In this document: piece by piece, positions 8,582-14,879 of the stretch
Position numbering within the stretch: position 1 is the stretch's first letter
Layout of the letters: the number at the start of each line of letters is the position of its first letter
IMG/VR virus record: IMGVR_UViG_3300024517_000130
Coordinates: 1 to 21,211 of that record
Direction: 5' to 3' (one strand)
DNA length: 21,211 nt
Origin: a virus
Made by a program: the position numbers and the translations under genes
The notes under the pieces: model-generated
Database searches by the model: none
The model's input: only the letters and a program-made list of their open reading frames with translations
What the model was told of the DNA's origin: nothing

Positions 8582-9586
8582 CTAAAATAAGCCGCCCAGT
8601 TGTTTGGCAGCGGCTGCTGTCCCGAGAAGTCCCGTACCAACACCCGCTACCTGTTGGAAAGCAGAGGGGGTTGGAGTACTGGGGGATACCTGAGATCCAA
8701 GAACGGTTTGCGTGGAGGGTGCTCCCTTGTATATGTCGGAAAGGAAGGAAACCCGGCTGTAGGGAGCGAACAACTGGCGCTGTATGTTCCCTCTTTCTGC
8801 ATCTAGTTCGGCCTGTTGCTGGCGCTGCTGTTCCTGACCCAATTGCTGCTGAGTGGCAAGGTCTCGGACAGCGGCACTCTGGGTAAGTTGCCCCAGACCC
8901 AATTGCTGACCGGCAATTGCTGCCTGCTGACCTCCAAGGCTTCCGTACAGACCGGCGATGCCGCCAAACAACTGGGACTGGGCCTGTTGTCTGCGCTGCT
9001 GATTTTCAAAAGATGATTGTGCCGAACCTAAAGCCTGCGTGAAATTCTGTGAATTCAATTGTGCAAGGGCCCGCGCCCGGGAATCCGCTAGGTTGCGATC
9101 CAGTTCTGCCCCCTGAATTCCAAACCTGCTTCCCCCAAATGCGCCCGCCCCAACGCCCTGTGCGGCAAGCTGGTTCCGGGCTATGTCACCCTGCCTGTTT
9201 ATTTCGGCAAGAGTGGTGTCAATTACTTGCTGCTGAAAAGGGTTGGAGTAAGCCGACAGGTTTGTGGGCGAAAACAACTGTCCGCTTCCGGCAATTGCCT
9301 GCTGGGCGGAGGATATGGGGGCCTGCGCCTGACCAAGAGTAGCAAGACCCGTCCCTAAAGTTTCGCTTCCGGTTTGCAGGAAGGGCTGATAGCCTCCTAT
9401 ACCTCCGGGTCTTTGTGCTTCCGTCGCCGCTTGTTGTTGCAGACCGGAAAGACCGGCAATTTTTTGTTCGGGTAAAGTATAGGGGGCGTCACTTAAATCC
9501 TTAGCGGACCTAATAAGTCCGAGCTTCAGGGCTTCTATTTCCGGGGCTTCCCGGACAATTTGCTCCTGTATCGTTCTTTCAGGCAT
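8582..9586 (-). CDS. Gln/Ala-rich phage virion protein, 334 residues
   Basis: The gene begins at the ATG at 9584-9586, seven bases after GAGGG, and two bases past the stop of the 602-residue gene. Residues about 114-165 contain SNPFQQQVIDTTLAEINRQG, DIARNQLAAQGVGAGAFGGS, then RFGIQGAELDRNLADSR. I recognise this as a motif run of a common marine-phage structural family. The centre (about 165-270) is extremely Gln/Ala-rich and probably a long helix or coiled coil (QQQLGQEQQRQQQAELDAE). The C-terminal 40 residues are Ser/Pro then Gly/Ala-rich hydrophobic, ending AAAAKQLGGLF. There are no catalytic features. Length and composition recall small ejection or internal proteins of podoviruses, which is an analogy and not a homology claim. 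Position between the 602-residue and Met-rich proteins supports a virion role. Confidence 0.92.
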   Translation of the reverse strand: MPERTIQEQIVREAPEIEALKLGLIRSAKDLSDAPYTLPEQKIAGLSGLQQQAATEAQRPGGIGGYQPFLQTGSETLGTGLATLGQAQAPISSAQQAIAGSGQLFSPTNLSAYSNPFQQQVIDTTLAEINRQGDIARNQLAAQGVGAGAFGGSRFGIQGAELDRNLADSRARALAQLNSQNFTQALGSAQSSFENQQRRQQAQSQLFGGIAGLYGSLGGQQAAIAGQQLGLGQLTQSAAVRDLATQQQLGQEQQRQQQAELDAERGNIQRQLFAPYSRVSFLSDIYKGAPSTQTVLGSQVSPSTPTPSAFQQVAGVGTGLLGTAAAAKQLGGLF

Positions 9587-9588
9587 GT

Positions 9589-11397
9589 CTAAGCCCTCAT
9601 CTCAAAGTTCCGCATCATATTGTACAGATTTTGTGCCCCAGCATAACGGTTGCCTTGTCCCGTGGGGTCTGCGCCTTTGACAGCCCGAGAATTTATTACA
9701 AACTCACCGTCTGAAAGCATGGCCGGGATATCATCAGAGGTCTCGGTCCCCGGCCCTTCAACTAGCATTTTCCTGCGCGGAAATTCGACCATGCCGCCGT
9801 GGGCCCCGGTCAACAATGACCCAGTACTTGGCACCAGGTCATACGCTGTCCCAACCCGAGGGGAGGCTGGACTTACGGATTGGCCGGTCAGATTTGCTAC
9901 GAGGTACTTGTTCGGGTCTAACTCGAATCTAGTTTCCCCGGTTTCTGTTGGAACAGCCCCTAGCAAGTCTTCCTGGGTGGGATTATCTTCTTCAGTTTGG
10001 TCGAATGCGCCACCAAGGTACGCCGCCCCACCAGCTAGGGCTAAACTAGGACCGTACTGTTTAATAATCCCGGGCGAAAGGTTTTCTTTCGCGGCGGCAA
10101 AAGCCAGTTTTCGGCCCTCCTCGCCCCCGTAAACCGTGGGATTATTTTGCATTAACTCCGCCGCCTTGACGCCAATGGCTTCTGGGGTCGGGTCCGGAGG
10201 AAAGAGATAATCGGCTGCCGTGTCGTACGCTTTCCCTGCCGTGTCGTACGCTTTCCCTGCCGTGTCGGACAAGTCCGTGTACCACGGTTTAACGGATGCT
10301 TTGGGTACGTTTTCAAGATTCAAGCCCGTCTGGGGTACATATGATTGCCCAGTATAGCCCGCCGCAACAGGAACCCTCGCTACCGGTGCTACAGAAGCAC
10401 TGCCTGGTAAACCCTGTGCGATATTTACAAAAGGTGCATTTGAGCCCAGACTGCCCGCGCTTGTCCCTTCTACAAAAGTCGCGGATGGATCAAACGCCGC
10501 TGGTGCTATTGCCTGTGTTGCCGGTACAACGCCCGCTGTATTGGGTACAAAGCCCGCTGTATTGGCCCCCACGTCTCCGAATCCGAGTGCTCCTTTGGCT
10601 ACGGATTGGAGGTCACCGCCACCAACGCTGGAAAATAGGGCATCCCCCGCACTCCCGCTGGCGGCAGCGACGTCGGCACCATACACGGCACTCGTAAGAG
10701 GGTTGTTCGCACCCCATGACGCGGCATATTGTGTTCCGCCGGGTACGGTTGTGCCACCGGTAAAGGTGCCGCTCAGTGCGTCTCCAATATTAGCGCCTCG
10801 GAATGCGGCACTCGCCCCGGACATAAGCAGGGTTGTTCCGCCAGACATTAACCCGGCTTTTAGGGCGTCACCAAGGCTCCCGCCCCCCACTAAAGTCCCT
10901 ATGCCGCTGCCAAGAAAGCTGGCACCAAAAGTACCCGCACCAAAAGCCGGTCCCAAGAAGGGTACACCAAACATAGCAGCCGCAATTGGGATAATAATCG
11001 GGGCTGCTTTTTTGATGACCTTGAAGACCTTCTTGACAGCCTTTTTGACGGATCGGAAAATGCTTTTAAAGAAAAATTCGGGAAAACCAGTAACCGGGTT
11101 TATGCTGTTGAGAGTGTCCCCCACCACGAATTCCTGTGGATCAAGTCCCATTTCACGCATCTGACCGAAAAGAAGTTCTTTTACCTTCGGATTGGCGTCC
11201 AAGACCTCCATGGGAACAACTGTTTCCCCTTCGGCGGCGTGAACCACATAAATGTCGCCATTGCGACCAAAATCAGCCAGTTTCTGAGCCTGTCCGTGGA
11301 AAGAACCAAGACCTACTGGCGCTAATTCATAATCAGGCGAAGATTCCTGAAAGGATCCTATTCCATTATCTAGTGTGTAATGAGTTTGTTGTAGCAT
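9589..11397 (-). CDS. Phage structural protein with basic amphipathic/hydrophobic segment, 602 residues
   Basis: ATG at 11395-11397 overlaps the previous TAA by one base, and GGAG lies a few bases upstream. Residues about 55-108 form a conserved-looking unit: EGETVVPMEVLDANP, then GLDPQEFVVGD and NPVTGFPEFF. This is followed by a Lys/Phe-rich amphipathic helix (about 108-131, SVKKAVKKVFKVIKK) and a hydrophobic Gly-rich stretch (about 132-172). The centre (about 175-370) is low-complexity Gly/Ala/Ser/Thr. A short DTAGKAY tandem sits near 378-392. The last 75 residues contain HGGMVEFPRRKM, then SDDIPAMLSDGEFVINSRAV and an Arg/Asn-rich helix. IPAMLSDGEFV-like endings recur in marine phage structural proteins I know of. 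The membrane-active-looking segment makes an ejection or tail-tip role attractive, but that is inferred. The gene call is firm. Confidence 0.92.
   Translation of the reverse strand: MLQQTHYTLDNGIGSFQESSPDYELAPVGLGSFHGQAQKLADFGRNGDIYVVHAAEGETVVPMEVLDANPKVKELLFGQMREMGLDPQEFVVGDTLNSINPVTGFPEFFFKSIFRSVKKAVKKVFKVIKKAAPIIIPIAAAMFGVPFLGPAFGAGTFGASFLGSGIGTLVGGGSLGDALKAGLMSGGTTLLMSGASAAFRGANIGDALSGTFTGGTTVPGGTQYAASWGANNPLTSAVYGADVAAASGSAGDALFSSVGGGDLQSVAKGALGFGDVGANTAGFVPNTAGVVPATQAIAPAAFDPSATFVEGTSAGSLGSNAPFVNIAQGLPGSASVAPVARVPVAAGYTGQSYVPQTGLNLENVPKASVKPWYTDLSDTAGKAYDTAGKAYDTAADYLFPPDPTPEAIGVKAAELMQNNPTVYGGEEGRKLAFAAAKENLSPGIIKQYGPSLALAGGAAYLGGAFDQTEEDNPTQEDLLGAVPTETGETRFELDPNKYLVANLTGQSVSPASPRVGTAYDLVPSTGSLLTGAHGGMVEFPRRKMLVEGPGTETSDDIPAMLSDGEFVINSRAVKGADPTGQGNRYAGAQNLYNMMRNFEMRA
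10217..10269. repeat. 21-bp tandem repeat (about 2.5 copies) encoding DTAGKAY
   Basis: Two exact 21-base copies at 10217-10237 and 10238-10258 are followed by a partial third copy. They encode consecutive Asp-Thr-Ala-Gly-Lys-Ala-Tyr units in the 602-residue protein (about residues 378-392). This is an in-frame slippage-type expansion in a linker region. Confidence 0.85.
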
Positions 11398-11717
11398 TAC
11401 GAAAGCTCCAAAACACTGGCAAAGACATAGATCTTCGACGCTGTATCACAGTTTAAAATGAGCGTGTCGCTGGCCTCTAAAACAAAAGGGCCCGCTAAGG
11501 ACACGTCTGCGAGAGTTCCTATACTGTTCTTTTCCAACGTAACCGTTACAGAAGCGGAACTATCGTTGATCTTCGGGTACACTACTATAGTCCCGGAATG
11601 GCTGTTATAAAGGTTTATGTTCTTTACCACAGCCTGTGTCGCTGCGGGGCAGGTATAAAGGGTAACATCTCCTGTCGAGCCTACCAAACTAGCAATGTTT
11701 TTATACGCCGAAGCCAT
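11397..11717 (-). CDS. Small beta-rich phage structural protein, 106 residues
   Basis: The preferred start is ATG 11715-11717 (MASAYKNIASLVGSTGDVTL), which overlaps the stop of the 55-residue gene as TAATG; the frame is also open to an ATG at 11732, five codons earlier, but that would overlap the upstream gene further. The protein is short, lacks a signal peptide and alternates hydrophobic and polar residues in a pattern typical of a beta sandwich (VVKNINLYNSHSGTIVVYPK, then SVTVTLEKNSIGTL). It ends with the stop overlapping the start of the 602-residue gene. Proteins of this size and style occur beside tail or head-tail genes in marine phages and may be decoration or minor tail proteins. That role is inferred from context and fold-like pattern. 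Confidence 0.88.
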   Translation of the reverse strand: MASAYKNIASLVGSTGDVTLYTCPAATQAVVKNINLYNSHSGTIVVYPKINDSSASVTVTLEKNSIGTLADVSLAGPFVLEASDTLILNCDTASKIYVFASVLELS

Positions 11718-11884
11718 TATTCCATGAACCACGCTACGCCATTAGTGTCATCCTCTCCGCTTATCACAGAAGGGAAGTCCATTTTCGTCAAGGCCATTTC
11801 TAGATCTCTTAGGATTCTCACAAAAGTATCTACATCGTATTGATCCGGAGCCATAGGCATAGCGTGATCCAGTAACTTCGCCAT
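11717..11884 (-). CDS. Small phage protein, 55 residues, function unknown
   Basis: A short frame starts at ATG 11882-11884, with GGGAG six bases upstream, and ends with TAA at 11717-11719. It encodes MAKLLDHAMPMAPDQYDVDT, then FVRILRDLEMALTKMDFPSV and an acidic tail ending AWFME. It exactly fills the space between two larger genes, sharing a TAATG overlap with each neighbour, which together with the ribosome binding site strongly supports that it is real despite its length. It is acidic, probably helical in the middle, with no membrane segment. It could be a small chaperone or a minor virion protein; I do not recognise the family. Confidence 0.8.
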   Translation of the reverse strand: MAKLLDHAMPMAPDQYDVDTFVRILRDLEMALTKMDFPSVISGEDDTNGVAWFME

Positions 11885-14169
11885 TACCGTCTCCCGTCAG
11901 GTCTTAGACCAAGTCTGAGATCCCCCAAAGTCCATGTTATATCCGTTGTATCGCTTTCAATTCTGAGTGCAGCCTGTCTCGACCGGCTCCGTAGAAAAGC
12001 CTGCTGAGTGGAAGCTTTAACGGCATTGGTGGAGTTCGTGGCTAGACTGTCCCCAGGGTAGTTCCTTGTTTTCAGGATATAATTTACATAAGCCTCTGAA
12101 TCACTGCTCGTTATGTCTATATCGGGTATCAAACGATCCATGAACATGAACTGCTCACCATCCCCAAGATCGAAATCAGCGGACTCGATGAACGCCGTCA
12201 TAGCGGAACCATCGTCATCCTCGCCGTTTTCATGCACATAGATATAGTTTGTATCACTTTCTTGTCCGGAACCTCTTGGGTTGTTGTGAATTCCGTAGTC
12301 CACCCAAGCAGTTCGTGAAAGAGTGCCTAGATCCCATGTGTTCTCTGTATAGTTAAATTTAACGTAGCGGTCTATTTCGGACGCATCGGCGCTTGGATAG
12401 AACCAAAACACTTCGTCAAACATCCTGTTGGATGCGGCGAAGCATTTGAAATTTTGTTCCAGGTTGATATCATCAAAAACGTAACGTAGAAGAGTGCATG
12501 GAATAACCTGAACACGGCCCGTGTAGACAAAGAAGTTTTCGCGGTCCATCCAGAACACTTTGTCTCCCACAGTCGTGACGGCATTCGGTCCTACTATGGA
12601 CACATTGTTTGCCAGCATACTGATACCAAAAGTAAACGGCGGTCCTACAAAACGCATGGCATGAAGAGACGAATCCGTCCAGACAAGCATCTCTTGACGT
12701 GTTTTTTGGGCAGCAATTATCTCTGAACCAGAGGAAATTCTCTGGGAGCCCGCCGTATTAGTAGCCGTAGGAGTCCAGTCAAACGGACTTTCCTGATCGG
12801 ACCAGCGAATCATTAACAGGTCTTGGGCTGTATTTCCTATAGGATTGCATCCGAAACAGACTATATGGCGATCTGCACCAGACACCATCGTCCTTCGTGT
12901 AACGGTCGGGGAATCGGAAGCCCCTGTTTGAGAAGCGAAAGTTGTGGCCCTGTTTCCCAGGCCGAGTGTCTTATCCCAATAGTAAAGTGCGCCGTCATAA
13001 ACATTAAACGCAAGATCCTCGCCCCAGTTGTCTTGAGCCCATAGCCTAATATTTGCTCCGGATGATACAGTAGTGTCCGAGGCTCCTCCGAAGCCTATGA
13101 AATCATTAGCTTCTTTAACCCCCACACCATCATCGTGTGCCGCTGCCGTAGTCCCCCGGACTCCTCTTACAACTCCTGCATTAATTGTGTCGGATGATTT
13201 GCCCGTGTACTGAAGCAATTCATCGTCAATCATTACAAGCCCAACAAAAGTTATGGTGGCACCACTGGAAGAACTCGCCGCCGTAGTACCATCATCTCCT
13301 CGTGTTAGATCACCGAATACATTATCTACGTTGGTTCCATAGCGAATATTTTCGCTTCCTATCTTAATAGTACCCTTACTGGGGAAACCAGTCGTACTGG
13401 CCCCGGCAATAGTTGTACTGGAATCGGTGAGATTTGCTCCCGTTGTAGTAGCCGCTGTCTCAAAGTCCGTGGCACTCGTCAGGATGAAAGTTGTATCAGA
13501 ATCGCTTATTCCGCCACTATCGTTCAAAGTAGTCTGTGAATAACCTGTACTTAAACCTCCCCAAAGACCTGCTCCAAACCCATTACCCGCTACAACCGTG
13601 TCAATACCCGTATTTATTTGATAGGTGGCAACAACAGAAGAACCCCCGCCAGCAGTTGACCCGGAAGAAGCGGAACCCCCGGTCGATATTGTGTAACTGT
13701 TTGAGTCTACAAGGGTGATCTTATGCTCCGTGTTTAACTGGGCCACCGTAATTCCATCCGTGGCCGTCGCGCCGCTCAACGTGACAAAATCGCCGTTCAC
13801 GGCTCCGTGACTAGGTGCAGTAACCGTTACAATACCACTAGATGCAGATCCCGTTGTAATGGGGTTTGTCCCTAAGGTAGTCGTAGCTCTAATGGGAGTA
13901 ACATCGTTGTATCCCCCACCCTCTTCTATATAGAATTTGCTTTCTGTTCCGAGGCCCATGTACTTGGAGCCGTCCAACGCGGACCACACATGAAGAGACC
14001 GGCCCGTTCCTTGTATGGCATTGCCACTAAGACGGGTCCAGCCACCCATTTTCTCAGGGCGACCTTTGCGAAAACGAACTAGGTCAGAATTAAACCAACC
14101 ATTTTCATCTCCGTAGGATGTAGTTTCCCGGTTAACTCCTGGACGAAACTGTATCTTTGATAAGGGCAT
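11884..14169 (-). CDS. Phage virion structural protein (tail/stabilisation type), 761 residues
   Basis: The start MPLSKIQFRPGVNRETTSYG at 14167-14169 lies one base after the previous stop. The N-terminal 95 residues (GWFNSDLVRFRKGRPEKMGG, then a Trp/Gly-containing sensor-like strand pattern) are typical of a marine phage structural family often placed next to tail genes. A beta-domain insert at about 105-185 has HGAVNGDFVTLSGA and ITLVDSNSYTI. Two related loops follow: IKIGSENIRYG...LTRGDDGTTAA (about 266-297) and VMIDDELLQYTG...VVRGVRGTTAA (about 312-343). The C-terminal half contains regular Trp/Asp strand motifs (NWGEDLAFNVYDGALYYWDK and later VLVWTDSSLHAMRF-like segments), suggesting a beta-propeller-like fold. 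Phage DNA-stabilisation/tail hub proteins such as P22 gp10 play a comparable role, but homology to gp10 is not something I can show. It is coupled by TAATG to the next gene. Confidence 0.9.
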   Translation of the reverse strand: MPLSKIQFRPGVNRETTSYGDENGWFNSDLVRFRKGRPEKMGGWTRLSGNAIQGTGRSLHVWSALDGSKYMGLGTESKFYIEEGGGYNDVTPIRATTTLGTNPITTGSASSGIVTVTAPSHGAVNGDFVTLSGATATDGITVAQLNTEHKITLVDSNSYTISTGGSASSGSTAGGGSSVVATYQINTGIDTVVAGNGFGAGLWGGLSTGYSQTTLNDSGGISDSDTTFILTSATDFETAATTTGANLTDSSTTIAGASTTGFPSKGTIKIGSENIRYGTNVDNVFGDLTRGDDGTTAASSSSGATITFVGLVMIDDELLQYTGKSSDTINAGVVRGVRGTTAAAHDDGVGVKEANDFIGFGGASDTTVSSGANIRLWAQDNWGEDLAFNVYDGALYYWDKTLGLGNRATTFASQTGASDSPTVTRRTMVSGADRHIVCFGCNPIGNTAQDLLMIRWSDQESPFDWTPTATNTAGSQRISSGSEIIAAQKTRQEMLVWTDSSLHAMRFVGPPFTFGISMLANNVSIVGPNAVTTVGDKVFWMDRENFFVYTGRVQVIPCTLLRYVFDDINLEQNFKCFAASNRMFDEVFWFYPSADASEIDRYVKFNYTENTWDLGTLSRTAWVDYGIHNNPRGSGQESDTNYIYVHENGEDDDGSAMTAFIESADFDLGDGEQFMFMDRLIPDIDITSSDSEAYVNYILKTRNYPGDSLATNSTNAVKASTQQAFLRSRSRQAALRIESDTTDITWTLGDLRLGLRPDGRR
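11891..11895 (-). promoter_or_regulatory. Shine-Dalgarno (GGGAG) for the 55-residue gene
   Basis: On the minus strand GGGAGACGGTAATG places GGGAG six bases before the ATG at 11884, inside the last codons of the 761-residue gene. It supports independent initiation of a gene too short for most length filters. Confidence 0.65.
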
Positions 14170-14170
14170 C

Positions 14171-14335
14171 TTATATTTTCCAAAGCATTCCAGCGAGTAA
14201 AAAAATAACTGCTCCAGCGGAAGTAATCATAATCAATTCTAAACGCTTTATTCGCTCAATGGTTTCTTTCCACCGCTCCGCACAAACAGCTTCATGAGTA
14301 TCTAATTTTCCCTGTACTTCTTTGACGGTGGTCAT
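14171..14335 (-). CDS. Small holin/XhlA-like membrane protein, 54 residues
   Basis: The frame starts at ATG 14333-14335, four bases after the stop of the 170-residue gene, and ends one base before the 761-residue gene. It begins MTTVKEVQGKLDTHEAVCAE, a soluble, charged helical part (residues 1-33), followed by one hydrophobic segment (about 34-51, ending AGAVIFLLAGML) and a short WKI tail. This charged helix plus single C-terminal membrane helix matches the layout of XhlA-type haemolysin/holin-accessory proteins of phages, which assist lysis at the cytoplasmic membrane. No endolysin is nearby, so the lysis role is an inference. The start has a weak AGGA close upstream. Alternatives are a small tail-associated membrane protein or an immunity protein. 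Confidence 0.82.
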   Translation of the reverse strand: MTTVKEVQGKLDTHEAVCAERWKETIERIKRLELIMITSAGAVIFLLAGMLWKI

Positions 14336-14339
14336 TGTC

Positions 14340-14852
14340 CTATGGCCGTCTTTCTTCAGACTCTAGTTCGGGCCAATCGCCCAGATCGTCACTGTCAAGT
14401 AATGTTGCCATCGCTGCTGTATCGGCAGCACTGTCTATTGCCGCCTCCATCGCAGTAGCTTTAGTTCGTATTGCGTCTCTCCAAGTTTGCACATTAGCAG
14501 GTATAGCCGTGCTGTTATCTGCTTTGCGTATAACCATCCAATCTGTTTGACTCAATAATGCGCCTTGTTGGTGCTTAACGGCCTGCTTGAGTTCAAACCT
14601 AACGCCTCTCACCACATTATCGCCGGACCCTGAATCTGCGAGAGGTTTATCGGTACTATTTATTGTACCATCAGGATTTTGCGTCCAAATATATAATCGA
14701 TCATCCGGTGGAGATTGCGGAATAACCTCAAGCAGTCCAGCGGCTTTTTTATCCTCTGGAGACCACAGGTTCCATTGAGGCGACTGGTTAATGCCATTGT
14801 CATCGATCCAAGAGTGGCCTTCTCTTACAACCCTGCTTCCATATTTAAACAT
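14340..14852 (-). CDS. Phage protein of tail-fibre-assembly type, 170 residues
   Basis: The start at 14850-14852 follows AAGGTAGGG on the coding strand and lies 27 bases after the LamG protein's stop. The N-terminal half is rich in Trp and Pro (SWIDDNGINQSPQWNLWSPE, then LYIWTQNPDGT). The C-terminal part reads LLSQTDWMVIRKADNSTAIP, then a helical run WRDAIRTKATAMEAAIDSA and an acidic tail. The TDWMVIR-adjacent helix arrangement resembles the C-terminal region of phage tail-fibre assembly chaperone-like and DUF4376-style proteins, which are commonly encoded next to fibre genes; I cannot verify the family here. Its place directly after two adhesin-like genes supports that. It may alternatively be a small fibre-associated structural protein. 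Confidence 0.85.
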   Translation of the reverse strand: MFKYGSRVVREGHSWIDDNGINQSPQWNLWSPEDKKAAGLLEVIPQSPPDDRLYIWTQNPDGTINSTDKPLADSGSGDNVVRGVRFELKQAVKHQQGALLSQTDWMVIRKADNSTAIPANVQTWRDAIRTKATAMEAAIDSAADTAAMATLLDSDDLGDWPELESEERRP

Positions 14853-14879
14853 ATTAAACCCTACCTTGCTTTGGATGCC

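Noticed and set aside
8569-8643. Upstream start for the 232-residue protein
   Set aside because: Overlaps the preceding gene by about 60 bases; the ATG at 8568 has AAGGA at the right distance.
10541-11164. Plus-strand frame of 207 codons opposite the 602-residue gene
   Set aside because: Pro/Ala-rich mirror of the Gly/Ala-rich centre of the real protein; no ribosome binding site and no domain.
11718-11732. Upstream ATG (five codons earlier) for the 106-residue protein
   Set aside because: The ATG at 11717 makes the TAATG junction used repeatedly in this operon; the longer version only adds MVHGI.
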